Assembly (NCBI GenBank): GCA_947072665.1
Contig: CAMTIW010000001.1
Location: forward strand, 1 to 64,000
Origin: an uncultured Fusobacteriaceae bacterium
GTDB taxonomy: Bacteria > Fusobacteriota > Fusobacteriia > Fusobacteriales > Fusobacteriaceae
Reading direction: 5' to 3'
Length of the DNA stretch: 64,000 nt
Position numbers and translations under genes: made by a program. Positions within the stretch are counted from its first letter, which is position 1. The number at the start of each line of letters is the position of its first letter. This document shows, piece after piece, positions 9,583 through 17,070 of the stretch. A model generated the notes under the pieces. It saw nothing but the letters and a program-made list of their open reading frames with translations, ran no database searches and had not been told where the DNA came from.

Positions 9583-11124
9583 TTAATCCTCTTCTAATAT
9601 TTTTTGAGAAAAATAAAAGATTAACATTAAAAAAATTAAAGTTACTGTATTCAATGCTGAACTTTCTAAAAATTTCTTCTCAGATATTAAAGAATAATTA
9701 ACCAAAGGAATAGTAGGTAAAACACGTGCTATTTGCATTGTATAACCAATTGTAAACTCTCCGAAAAGAATTGCAAATATCTGCATAAATACCCATAAAA
9801 ATACCCTCTTTAATAGTGGGAATTCAATATAAATAAAATTAGTAAAATAATTTACTCCATCTAACTGTCCAGCCTCTAAAATCTCCTTATTAAAATTTTT
9901 AATATAACTATACATAAAAGAATAACCAATTGGAAGTGAAATTAATATATAACCCTGTATTAAAATTACAGATAATGGAATATTAAAAGAGATATTTAAA
10001 TAAATTAATGTTATAGCTAAAAAACCACTGGATATTCCAAAAGTTGAATATACAATAAAGTTAGTGAATTTATTGTATGATTTTATCATGAAGTATGAAA
10101 GAATAGTTACTACAAAACTCCCTATAAAAGATAAAAAAGTTGAATTTAATACTCCTCTAATAATGGGATAAGTTTCATTAAATTTAGATGAAAATATGGT
10201 TTTATAATGCTCAATAGATATTTCACCTGTATAAAAATTAAAAAAACTAAAAACCAAACTAACCAATACCACTAAAAATAAAATTACAAAATATAGAATA
10301 GAAATATATTTAAGTAACCTAGGTGTCTTCTTTAAATATTGACTTCCATTTAGTTCATATTCATATATTTTTATGCTTAATGTATTTATTAAAATTAAAA
10401 TTAAAGCTTGAATTCCGCCTAGCACCATAACTTTTGTGAAGTCAAAGCTTCCCACTAAAGTTGTAGCAATCTCAGCTTCCATAGTTGTATATCTAGCTCC
10501 GCCCAAGGCTAAAACTAAAATAAAAGATGTAAAAGAATAAAGGAAAACTAAAAATGCACCTCTGAAAATTTGTGGTAGTATCAAGGGTAATTTTATTTTT
10601 AAAAATATAATATAATCTTTTGCTCCTGCAATCTGAGCCTCTTCTTCTAATTCTTTAGGAATAGATTTTAAAGCTTCTGCAATATATTTTAAAAAAATAG
10701 GGGAATTATAGAAACAATTGGCTATGAGAATACTAGTTAAACTATAATTTATTCCACTATCTTTTATAAATGGTAAATTAAAAATAATACTAAATGATAC
10801 AATTGCTGCTATCGGTGGAAACATAAAGGGTATAAAAAATAATTTATCCAGTAATCTAGTTAAAATATTTTTATTATACGCCATATAATAAGCAGGTATT
10901 ATTCCTATAAGAAAAGAAAATATAACTGTTAATACCCCTTGTTCAAAAGAGTTTTTCAAAGTAAAAAAATCAAACTCTCCAGAAGTAAAAAAAGTCATAA
11001 AATCTTTCCCTACAAAAAAATCTTTTATAAAAATATATAATGGTACTATCCATATAAAAAAATAAAAAAAGTTAAATAAATTATTTTTCTTTTTCTTTTT
11101 CTTTTTATTTATTAAATCAAACAT
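9583..11124 (-). CDS. thiP: ThiP-like thiamine ABC transporter permease
   Basis: About 513 residues with two fused binding-protein-dependent permease domains and roughly twelve membrane segments, the architecture of ThiP and of iron(III) permeases. Two EAA-loop motifs for ATPase contact are visible (around SIPKELEEEAQIAGAKD and FNKEILEAGQLDGVN). The frame runs up to 11196 inside thiB, but ATG 11124 with AAAGGG upstream gives a normal start followed by a basic lysine-rich cytoplasmic tail. Second gene of the TPP-riboswitch unit. No thiQ ATPase follows; the ATPase must be encoded elsewhere. Thiamine is assigned from the riboswitch and the ThiB-like neighbour. Confidence 0.85.
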   Translation of the reverse strand: MFDLINKKKKKKKNNLFNFFYFFIWIVPLYIFIKDFFVGKDFMTFFTSGEFDFFTLKNSFEQGVLTVIFSFLIGIIPAYYMAYNKNILTRLLDKLFFIPFMFPPIAAIVSFSIIFNLPFIKDSGINYSLTSILIANCFYNSPIFLKYIAEALKSIPKELEEEAQIAGAKDYIIFLKIKLPLILPQIFRGAFLVFLYSFTSFILVLALGGARYTTMEAEIATTLVGSFDFTKVMVLGGIQALILILINTLSIKIYEYELNGSQYLKKTPRLLKYISILYFVILFLVVLVSLVFSFFNFYTGEISIEHYKTIFSSKFNETYPIIRGVLNSTFLSFIGSFVVTILSYFMIKSYNKFTNFIVYSTFGISSGFLAITLIYLNISFNIPLSVILIQGYILISLPIGYSFMYSYIKNFNKEILEAGQLDGVNYFTNFIYIEFPLLKRVFLWVFMQIFAILFGEFTIGYTMQIARVLPTIPLVNYSLISEKKFLESSALNTVTLIFLMLIFYFSQKILEED

Positions 11125-11156
11125 AATTGAAACCCTTTCTTTTTTTATTTTTTTTC

Positions 11157-12119
11157 TTACTTTGTTCTTAAAATTTCTAAAAGTTCTTTTTTCCATTTTT
11201 CTAAATTTAGCATAACATCTTTACTATTTAATGTAACTATCTTATTGGATTTTGGAATATATGCAAATTCTTTTTCTAATTTAATATCTGTTACTGGTAA
11301 CATATAATTTTTTTTCACTATTTTATCTTGAGCTTCTGGTGTCAAAAGATAATCTATAAATTTTTTAGCACCGTCTTTCACATTTTTTTTCTTTGTTAAT
11401 CCTGCTCCTTCTAAATACACATAAGCTCCTTCTACTGGTATTATTGTATCATATTTAGGACTCTTTTCATCATAAAAATAAGCATTACTTGTAGCATATC
11501 CCATCATCATAGGAGCTTCTCCTGTTTGAAATTTTGCAAAAGAATCATCCCAACTGGAAGTTGTAGTTAATATTCCAGGGGATAATTCCTTCCAAAACTC
11601 TTGCCATTTATCACCATAAACTGCAATTGTCCAAAGCATTATTTCCTGACCTGTAGATGAACGTGGATCTTGAACTAAAAGTTGTTTCTTATAATTTTTT
11701 AACTCTTCTAAAGACTTAGGAGGATTTTTTAATAAAGTTTTATCATAATTTATTCCCATTAATCCATAATCAAAAGGAGTTATATATCCTTCTTCATCCA
11801 TTATGAATTCAGGTTTTGCTATAAGTTTAATATTTGATGCTGTATATTTTTCTAATAAATTTTCAGATTTAGCCAGTTCTCCACTGACCAAAGTTAGTCC
11901 CAAAACTACATCTGATTGAGGATTATTTTTCTCTAACTTCATTCTCGGAACTATCCCTTTCATTCCTATAAATTTTATTTCATCACCTGTTTTTTCTTTA
12001 AAATCTTCTTTAAATGCTTTTTCTAACCACTTCATAGATTCTGGTGCATAAATAACAATAGTTTCAGCAAAAAGATTTAAAGAAATTAAAATACCCATAA
12101 ATAATATTAATTTTTTCAT
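11157..12119 (-). CDS. thiB: Thiamine/TPP-binding periplasmic protein ThiB
   Basis: A 320-residue periplasmic substrate-binding protein with a cleavable signal peptide (about residues 1-18, ...NLFA|ETIV). Strong family blocks: IVIYAPESMKW, LGLTLVSGELAKS, FDYGLMGINYDK, LLVQDPRSSTGQEIMLWTIAVYG and TTTSSWDDSFAKFQTGEAPMMMGYATS, all typical of ThiB. It captures thiamine or thiamine phosphates for ThiP. It is the first gene after a TPP riboswitch and its expression-platform terminator, so expression should rise when TPP is scarce. Length matches the family (about 325). Confidence 0.93.
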   Translation of the reverse strand: MKKLILFMGILISLNLFAETIVIYAPESMKWLEKAFKEDFKEKTGDEIKFIGMKGIVPRMKLEKNNPQSDVVLGLTLVSGELAKSENLLEKYTASNIKLIAKPEFIMDEEGYITPFDYGLMGINYDKTLLKNPPKSLEELKNYKKQLLVQDPRSSTGQEIMLWTIAVYGDKWQEFWKELSPGILTTTSSWDDSFAKFQTGEAPMMMGYATSNAYFYDEKSPKYDTIIPVEGAYVYLEGAGLTKKKNVKDGAKKFIDYLLTPEAQDKIVKKNYMLPVTDIKLEKEFAYIPKSNKIVTLNSKDVMLNLEKWKKELLEILRTK

Positions 12120-12152
12120 TTTCTACTCCCTTAAATATTTATAAAATAAAAT

Positions 12153-12183
12153 AAAAAAAGCTGTAATTTTCACAACTACAGCT
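12153..12183 (-). terminator. Expression-platform terminator of TPP riboswitch
   Basis: Minus strand: AGCTGTA / TACAGCT arms followed by an uninterrupted T run, lying between the aptamer and thiB. Expected to form when TPP is bound. Confidence 0.75.
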
Positions 12184-12187
12184 CAAT

Positions 12188-12272
12188 GAGTATTCCGTTA
12201 CATTCTTCCAGTTCTAGAATTACCTAGCAGGTTAAAACGGTATAATCTCAGCACAAGGCACCCGTGAATATC
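12188..12272 (-). ncRNA. TPP riboswitch (THI element)
   Basis: On the minus strand the aptamer shows the conserved CACGGGTGCC, CTGAGATTATACC and ACCTGCTAGGTAAT segments. Outer arms GATATTC and GAATACTC can form P1. It sits directly upstream of thiB with a terminator hairpin between, so it most likely controls thiB, thiP and the BMP gene by transcription attenuation. Confidence 0.93.
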
Positions 12273-12279
12273 TATTTAT

Positions 12280-12308
12280 ATAGTATCAAGTTATATTTAT
12301 TCTGTCAA
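12280..12308 (-). promoter_or_regulatory. Predicted promoter of thiamine unit
   Basis: Minus strand: consensus -35 TTGACA (12303-12308), 17-base spacer, -10 TACTAT (12280-12285); transcription would begin just before the TPP aptamer. Confidence 0.75.
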
Positions 12309-12330
12309 GAATTTCATCCATACTCAACAC

Positions 12331-12882
12331 CTACTTTTTCACTGTGCACTCTTCTATAATTTTATTAACATTTTCTATACTGGTAACTTTTGCAAATCTA
12401 TCTTTAAAAATTTTATAATTATGATATAGGTATAATTTCTCTCCTGTTATATATTCATTTCCAAAAGTTGTGTTTGTTTCTTCTGGAATTATTATTTTAA
12501 ATCCAAATTCAAACCCAACTCTACAACTAGTATCAATACAATAATTTGTTTGTAACCCTGTCATTATGAGAGTTGAAATCCCTTTTTCTTCAAGGTAAGC
12601 TTTTAGTTTTGTGTCTTTAAATATAGAATTATAATTTTTATCTATAATTTTCTCATTTAATTTAGGAGTTAATTCTTTACAAATTTCCCATCCTGGAGTA
12701 TTAATTTCAAATTCACTACCTTTCTCTTCGCAATGTCTAAAATGTATTATCTCTATATTGGATTTTCTACAATTTTCAGCTAATATATTTATGTTTTTTA
12801 TAACTGTTTCCATATTAAAAGGATTATTTTTTACCAGTCCATATTGAACATCAATTATCAATAATGCTATTTTATTACTCAC
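12331..12882 (-). CDS. Isochorismatase-like cysteine hydrolase
   Basis: A 183-residue member of the isochorismatase-fold hydrolases (nicotinamidase/ureidoacrylate amidase relatives). The catalytic triad can be placed as Asp11 (LLIIDVQ), Lys82 (DKNYNSIF) and Cys115 (GLQTNYCIDTSC); the cis-peptide TGLQ stretch is also typical. No signal peptide. It follows the truncated GNAT gene by a few bases with a GGGGAGGG ribosome site, so the two are one unit. Substrate cannot be deduced; nicotinamidase-specific metal ligands are not evident. Confidence 0.85.
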   Translation of the reverse strand: MSNKIALLIIDVQYGLVKNNPFNMETVIKNINILAENCRKSNIEIIHFRHCEEKGSEFEINTPGWEICKELTPKLNEKIIDKNYNSIFKDTKLKAYLEEKGISTLIMTGLQTNYCIDTSCRVGFEFGFKIIIPEETNTTFGNEYITGEKLYLYHNYKIFKDRFAKVTSIENVNKIIEECTVKK

Positions 12883-12893
12883 TTATCCCTCCC

Positions 12894-13223
12894 CTAATTT
12901 ATTTGTTTTATACTTATTTCCATTCTAACATTCCTTATGTCAAATCCCAATATTTCTATGGATAATACTTTTTTCCCTAACATTAAACTGGATTTCTCCA
13001 AAGAAACAATTTTAAAATACACAAGTCCAATTGTTTGATTTTTAGTTTTTTCTAAAAATAAAAAATTATCATCTATCATAGTTTTATATTCTTCAAATGA
13101 TAATATATCATTATTTTTTCTAAATACCAAAGGTCTATTTTCAACATGAAAATCATGAATTTCCATCATTATATTTTTACAATCAAGATAATCTTCTAAC
13201 TCTGCTTTTTTCACATTATTCAT
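12894..13223 (-). CDS. Truncated GNAT-type N-acetyltransferase
   Basis: A 109-residue reading frame matching only the first part of a GNAT acetyltransferase: an N-terminal ALEDYLDCKNIMMEIHDFH start and a beta-strand core ending in VLSIEILGFDIRNVR. Full-length GNATs (about 150 residues) continue here with the acetyl-CoA loop RxxGxG/A and the C-terminal half; both are missing, and the frame stops 12 bases before the next gene. Probably a decayed, non-functional gene or a 3' deletion. The AGGAGG site is unusually far (about 15 bases) from the ATG. Confidence 0.65.
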   Translation of the reverse strand: MNNVKKAELEDYLDCKNIMMEIHDFHVENRPLVFRKNNDILSFEEYKTMIDDNFLFLEKTKNQTIGLVYFKIVSLEKSSLMLGKKVLSIEILGFDIRNVRMEISIKQIN

Positions 13224-13270
13224 ATTGTCAATTACTACCTCCTAAAATTTCTTCACATTAATATTTTTTC

Positions 13271-13299
13271 TTGCTTTTTAAAATAAAAACATATAAAAT
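13271..13299 (+). promoter_or_regulatory. Predicted promoter of CAP-domain gene
   Basis: Plus strand: TTGCTT (13271-13276), 17-base spacer, TAAAAT (13294-13299), in the divergent intergenic region. Confidence 0.4.
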
Positions 13300-13329
13300 T
13301 ATAAAATCAAATATAAAAAAGGAGCTAAA

Positions 13330-13761
13330 TTGAAAAAACAAATTATTTTATTTTTATTATTATCTCTCTGCTCATTAGGAGGTACTAAAGAACAGATTCT
13401 TATTTTAAATCTCATCAATAAAGAGCGAACTAGTACAGGAGTCAAACCATTAATATTAAATAAAAAACTTAATAAATTAGCAAAAATTAAGTCAAATGAT
13501 ATGTCTCAAAATAATTATTTTGGTCATAACTCCTCCACATTGGGCTCACCATTTAATTTAATAAAAAAAAACAATATCAAATACCTAACTGCTGGAGAAA
13601 ATATTGCTAAGGGACAAAAAACACCTCTAGAAGTTGTTAGTTCTTGGATGAATTCTTCAGGACATCGAAAGAATATCTTAAACCCTAAATTCCAAGAAAT
13701 GGGTATTGCAAGAGATTCTTCAAATAAAAATATATGGACTCAATTATTTATTGGAAACTAA
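13330..13761 (+). CDS. CAP/SCP-domain secreted protein (YkwD-like)
   Basis: A 143-residue exported protein made almost entirely of one CAP (SCP/PR1/YkwD) domain. Family landmarks are all present: LINKERTSTGVKPL, the FGHNS histidine, the GENIA glutamate and the GHRKNILNPKFQEMGIA block. A hydrophobic leader of about 18 residues sends it out of the cytoplasm; Cys14 is not in a canonical lipobox. The start is TTG with AAGGAG 5-6 bases upstream. It stands alone on the plus strand among minus-strand genes. The biochemical role of bacterial CAP proteins is unsettled; a cell-envelope role is an inference. Confidence 0.88.
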   Translation: MKKQIILFLLLSLCSLGGTKEQILILNLINKERTSTGVKPLILNKKLNKLAKIKSNDMSQNNYFGHNSSTLGSPFNLIKKNNIKYLTAGENIAKGQKTPLEVVSSWMNSSGHRKNILNPKFQEMGIARDSSNKNIWTQLFIGN

Positions 13762-13763
13762 AA

Positions 13764-14789
13764 TTATCTATTTTTCAATTCTAATAGTTTACAAATAAAG
13801 GTATCCACATCTTCTTTATTACTATCAAATGAGGTAACTAATCTTATTTCTTTTTTTTCAACATTCCAAATATAAAAATGGCAAAACTCTTGTAATGGCT
13901 CTATTATTTCATTGGGTAGAGTTGCAAATACAGTATTTCCTAATACTTCATTCGTAATTTCTACTCCAATATTTTTTAATTGTTGTTCTAAATACTTTGC
14001 AATATCATTGGCATTTTTAGCACATTCATACCATATATTATCTTTTAAATAAGGAATAAATTGTGCAGATAAAAATCTCATTTTAGATAACAGTTGTAAA
14101 TTCTGTTTTCTTATCCACTTAAAATCTTGAGCTAACGATTTATTAAAAAAAACTATTGCTTCTCCATACATAAGTCCATTTTTAGTTCCACCAAAAGATA
14201 GTACATCCACTCCTAGATCCCCTGTCATCTCTTTAAAAGAGCACCCTAAAGATACTGCAGCATTGGCTAATCTAGCACCATCCATATGCAAATACATATC
14301 ATTTGCTTTGGCAAATTCTGATATTTCTTTTATCTCTTCCAGTGAATATATTGTTCCAGACTCTGTTGCTTGACTAATTGATATTATATCTGCATTAGGT
14401 TTATGAAACGTATCTTTAAAACTCAGCCATTTTTTAGCTAGTTTTAAATCTAATTTCCCATCTGTACTTGGAACACTAAGTAGTTGCATCCCAGTTATTT
14501 TACTAGGTGCTCCAGTTTCATCTTGTAATATATGGGCACTCTCTGGACAAATAACTGCTGAAACTTTTCTTTTCATTCCTTCCAATGAAAGGACATTCGC
14601 TCCAGTTCCATTAATTACAAAATAAACTTCTATATCATTACCAAAATACTTTTTGAATTCATCAATCGCTTCTCTTGTTATCTCATCATATCCATAAGCA
14701 GCTACATGACCAGTATTTACTTCTATTATTTTTTCTAAAATTTTAGGATGAACTCCACTATAGTTATCACTTGCAAAAGTTTTCTTCAT
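13764..14789 (-). CDS. ltaE: Low-specificity L-threonine aldolase
   Basis: A 341-residue PLP enzyme of fold type I that cleaves threonine (and allo-threonine) to glycine and acetaldehyde. Visible motifs: FASDNYSGVHPKI at the N-terminus, LHMDGARLANAAVSLG, and the PLP lysine near residue 203 in SFGGTKNGLMYGEA. A TTG at 14804 would add five residues but falls on the GAGGAGG ribosome site; ATG 14789 is preferred. It has its own extended -10 (14820-14825) immediately after the terminator of the upstream gene, so it is probably monocistronic. Fits an amino-acid-fermenting lifestyle. Confidence 0.93.
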   Translation of the reverse strand: MKKTFASDNYSGVHPKILEKIIEVNTGHVAAYGYDEITREAIDEFKKYFGNDIEVYFVINGTGANVLSLEGMKRKVSAVICPESAHILQDETGAPSKITGMQLLSVPSTDGKLDLKLAKKWLSFKDTFHKPNADIISISQATESGTIYSLEEIKEISEFAKANDMYLHMDGARLANAAVSLGCSFKEMTGDLGVDVLSFGGTKNGLMYGEAIVFFNKSLAQDFKWIRKQNLQLLSKMRFLSAQFIPYLKDNIWYECAKNANDIAKYLEQQLKNIGVEITNEVLGNTVFATLPNEIIEPLQEFCHFYIWNVEKKEIRLVTSFDSNKEDVDTFICKLLELKNR

Positions 14790-14819
14790 AAAAATCCTCC
14801 TCAATACTTTGATAAAATC

Positions 14820-14827
14820 ATTATATC
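14820..14827 (-). promoter_or_regulatory. Extended -10 for threonine aldolase gene
   Basis: Minus strand TGATATAAT just upstream of ltaE; no convincing -35 hexamer. It overlaps the end of the preceding terminator region. Confidence 0.4.
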
Positions 14828-14829
14828 AT

Positions 14830-14875
14830 AAAAAAAAATGAAAATTATTTTTTCATTTATAATTTTCATTTTTTT
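14830..14875 (-). terminator. Terminator behind Spy-like gene
   Basis: Long A/T stem with AAAAATGAAAATTAT and ATAATTTTCATTTTT arms and a flanking T run, between the small secreted protein and ltaE. Confidence 0.65.
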
Positions 14876-14888
14876 ATGATATTTATAT

Positions 14889-15272
14889 TTAATTTTGTAT
14901 TTTATTAGCTTCTACAGGAGGCATATTTAAAGCTGTATGTCTTAGCTTCATCATTTCAGTTTTATTTTTTGCATGTAATTGAGCTATTTCTAAATTAATT
15001 TTTTCAATTTGATTCCATTCAATGTTTTCATTTAACATTAATTTTTTTATTGCTATTTTTTTCTCTTGAATTTCTATGTTATTTTTTATTTCTTCTTTTG
15101 ATTTAATTCTTTTTTTCCCACTCATTGATTTATTAAAGTTATTACCTTCCATATTTTTCATTACACATTCTTCATGTCTTGTATTTCTTTTATGACCTTT
15201 TTGATTTTCATGACTATTAGCAAAAGTCATTGTTCCTAAAGCTAACATACCTACTATTAATATTTTTTTCAT
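14889..15272 (-). CDS. Small exported helical protein, Spy/CpxP-like
   Basis: A 127-residue protein with a signal peptide (about residues 1-18, ...MTFA|NSHE). The mature part is highly charged, has a His/Lys/Arg-rich start and then two predicted amphipathic helices (roughly 58-115, including KKLMLNENIEWNQIEKINLEIAQLHAKNKTE). That helical hairpin pattern resembles periplasmic Spy/CpxP/ZraP stress chaperones and metal sensors, but no LTxxQ motif is present, so the link is only suggestive. Monocistronic with a GGAGG ribosome site and a terminator behind it. Confidence 0.6.
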   Translation of the reverse strand: MKKILIVGMLALGTMTFANSHENQKGHKRNTRHEECVMKNMEGNNFNKSMSGKKRIKSKEEIKNNIEIQEKKIAIKKLMLNENIEWNQIEKINLEIAQLHAKNKTEMMKLRHTALNMPPVEANKIQN

Positions 15273-15350
15273 TTTTATTACCTCCTGAGTTTTATGTTAC
15301 TACTTATATAATTATAATATCATTCAACTGTGTCAGAGATATGTCAAATA

Positions 15351-15498
15351 TTAATATTTTTTTAATTTTTCTATAAAATTAAAAAATCCTATTTCTTCAA
15401 AAAATAACTGCTCTTTTACTGATGGAATTTCTTTTTTTACTATTGATTCTACTATTTTTTTTTCAAATGGTATTTTTAATCCCACTTCTATTTTTTTT
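15351..15498 (-). other. Out-of-frame C-terminal continuation of the Fe-S ATPase gene
   Basis: After the A-run at 15491-15498 the -1 frame continues without a stop for about 46 codons to a TAA at 15351, reading IEVGLKIPFEKKIVESIVKK and then ending in EKLKKY. This is just what the family has after the point where the main frame stops. The run directly precedes the TAG of the main frame, so either a one-base indel (mutation or sequence error) or slippage on the A-run separates the two parts. Confidence 0.7.
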
Positions 15499-16204
15499 CA
15501 TTACAATAACTCTCTATTAATTTCGTATGTTCCAAGGATATATCCCACTTATTAATAACAACATATACCTTTAAATTAAATTTTTGAGTCAATTCATAAA
15601 CTCTTTTTAAATCATGAATTCCTGAAAATGTTGGCTCTGTTACTATCACTATTTTTTTCGCACCAGTTATTGAACTTATAACACTACAAGCAATTCCTGG
15701 TGAGCCATCTACTATTATATTTTTTAAATTTTTTGAAACAGCTAATTCTTTTGCTATTTTTCTTACCTTGGAAACTAATTTCCCAGAAGCTTCCTCCCCA
15801 GGTATTAATCTAGCATGAACCATATCACCATACTTAGTTTTTGATACAAATAAATCCCCTATACTTCTATCTTTCATTTGTATTGCTAAAACTGGACATA
15901 TATATTCACAAACACCACAACCTTCACATTTTATGATATTAATCTTAATGTCTGGTTCTATAGCAGTGAATTTGCAAACATCATAGCATTTCCCACATTT
16001 AATACATAGTTCTTCATCTAAAAAAGCTTTTTTAAGTCCTATGAATTCCTCTTGTGCAATGGGTTCTAACTCAAATAAAATATTTAAATCTGGTGCATCT
16101 ACATCACAATCTGCTATTACTAATTCTTCAAAATAAGGAATAAGGGAAGCTGTCAATGTAGTTTTTCCAGTTCCACCTTTTCCACTTAAAATAGCTATTC
16201 TCAT
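15488..16204 (-). CDS. MinD-superfamily P-loop ATPase with inserted ferredoxin domain (frameshifted 3' end)
   Basis: COG1149-type ATPase: Walker A GKGGTGKTT at residues 9-17, then an inserted 2[4Fe-4S] ferredoxin module with cysteines 67/70/73/77 and 93/96/99/103, then the rest of the MinD/NifH-like fold (DGSPGIACSVI, VTEPTFSGIHDL, VINKWD). The main frame ends after 238 residues (CNEKK); relatives are about 285 long and the missing tail lies in another frame at 15351-15498. Relatives accompany NifX-like and DUF134 proteins, as here, and are linked to Fe-S or metal-cofactor assembly and to the orange-protein complex of Desulfovibrio. Many clusters have two such ATPases; only one is here. Confidence 0.88.
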   Translation of the reverse strand: MRIAILSGKGGTGKTTLTASLIPYFEELVIADCDVDAPDLNILFELEPIAQEEFIGLKKAFLDEELCIKCGKCYDVCKFTAIEPDIKINIIKCEGCGVCEYICPVLAIQMKDRSIGDLFVSKTKYGDMVHARLIPGEEASGKLVSKVRKIAKELAVSKNLKNIIVDGSPGIACSVISSITGAKKIVIVTEPTFSGIHDLKRVYELTQKFNLKVYVVINKWDISLEHTKLIESYCNEKK

Positions 16205-16243
16205 ATTTTACTCCTATACTCTTCTCAAAACTGAACCTTCATT

Positions 16244-16588
16244 TTAAATTTTAAAATCAACCTCTTCTAACTCATTATTTTGAAAAGCTTTTAATACATC
16301 TTTTACTATTTTAAAATCACCTTTTTTATATACTTTAATTTCAAAAGCTTGTACTGCAGTTACTGCTTTTGGACCTAGTTCTGGAGATATTATTGCATCT
16401 ACTTTTTTATTAAATAATGCTCTTACCGTATTTCCTCCTGCACCACTTGATTCATTTTTAGAAATATTTTCTATTGTTTCCTCTTCTAATGTATCCAAAT
16501 CAATTATAACAAAATATTCAGCTCTTCCAAATCTATCATCTATTTCTGAATTCAAACCCTTTCCTTTTGACGCTATTGCTACTTTCAT
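16244..16588 (-). CDS. NifX/NafY-like (COG1433) metal-cofactor binding protein
   Basis: A 114-residue single-domain protein of the dinitrogenase iron-molybdenum cofactor biosynthesis family. Landmarks: MKVAIASKGKGLNSEIDDRFGRAEYFVIID at the start (split here by function: a beta strand then the DRFGRA loop), SGAGGNTVRALFNKKVDAIISPELGPKA, and a short tail. In known members this fold carries Fe-Mo or Mo-Cu clusters; no nif genes are in the window, so a nitrogenase role is not implied. It lies 39 bases upstream of the ferredoxin ATPase and below an internal terminator, so it may be expressed apart from the first two genes. Confidence 0.85.
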   Translation of the reverse strand: MKVAIASKGKGLNSEIDDRFGRAEYFVIIDLDTLEEETIENISKNESSGAGGNTVRALFNKKVDAIISPELGPKAVTAVQAFEIKVYKKGDFKIVKDVLKAFQNNELEEVDFKI

Positions 16589-16614
16589 TTTTCCTCCAAA
16601 TAAAAATTTAACAA

Positions 16615-16638
16615 AAAAAACCGGATAACCGGTTTTTT
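16615..16638 (-). terminator. Intrinsic hairpin between the two NifX-like genes
   Basis: Perfect ten-base arms AAAAAACCGG / CCGGTTTTTT around ATAA. It is symmetric and T-flanked on both strands and lies inside the cluster, so it may partly terminate transcription after the first two genes. Confidence 0.75.
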
Positions 16639-16642
16639 ATAA

Positions 16643-17023
16643 TTAATTTTTACAATCATGCCCACCATGATGTTCTCCATGGTCATGAGTACAAGCTGAA
16701 CCTGTTGAATAAAGTTCTCCTTCCATGTATACTTTTAATATTTCTGATATATCCCCAGAAGCTCCTAATATTACATCGACATTTTGTCCTTTAAATAAAT
16801 CTATAGCTCTTTCACCCATCCCACCAGTAATTATTACATTAACTTTTAACTCTCCTAAAAATTTAGGTAATACTCCTACTGCATGAGGTGGTGCATCTAC
16901 TACTTCTTTTTTTAATATAGATTCTCCATTAACTGTATAAATTGTAAATTTTTTACAATGACCAAAATGTGATTCTACCATGATTTCATCATTTGTTGGA
17001 AATGCGATTCTCATATTATTCAT
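16643..17023 (-). CDS. NifX/NafY-like (COG1433) protein with His-rich tail
   Basis: About 126 residues: the COG1433 core (MRIAFPTNDEIMVESHFGHC, VVDAPPHAVGVLPKFLGEL, IITGGMGERAIDLFKGQNVDVILGASG) followed by a C-terminal tail CTHDHGEHHGGHDCKN with five His and two Cys, a likely metal-binding appendix. An open frame extends to 17065, but the GGAGG ribosome site sits 7 bases before ATG 17023 and the family starts there. It follows the DUF134 gene closely and is separated from the second COG1433 gene by a strong hairpin. Confidence 0.87.
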   Translation of the reverse strand: MNNMRIAFPTNDEIMVESHFGHCKKFTIYTVNGESILKKEVVDAPPHAVGVLPKFLGELKVNVIITGGMGERAIDLFKGQNVDVILGASGDISEILKVYMEGELYSTGSACTHDHGEHHGGHDCKN

Positions 17024-17070
17024 TTTTATTCCTCCAGTTTTTTGATTACAGAAAATTATACACACTTTTA

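Noticed and set aside
9583-11196. Longer thiP start inside thiB
   Set aside because: The extension overlaps the thiB end by 40 bases and adds a very basic, non-conserved tail; ATG 11124 is better placed.
16244-17065. Nitrogenase cofactor genes proper
   Set aside because: COG1433 proteins alone do not imply nitrogen fixation and no nifHDKENB gene is in the window.
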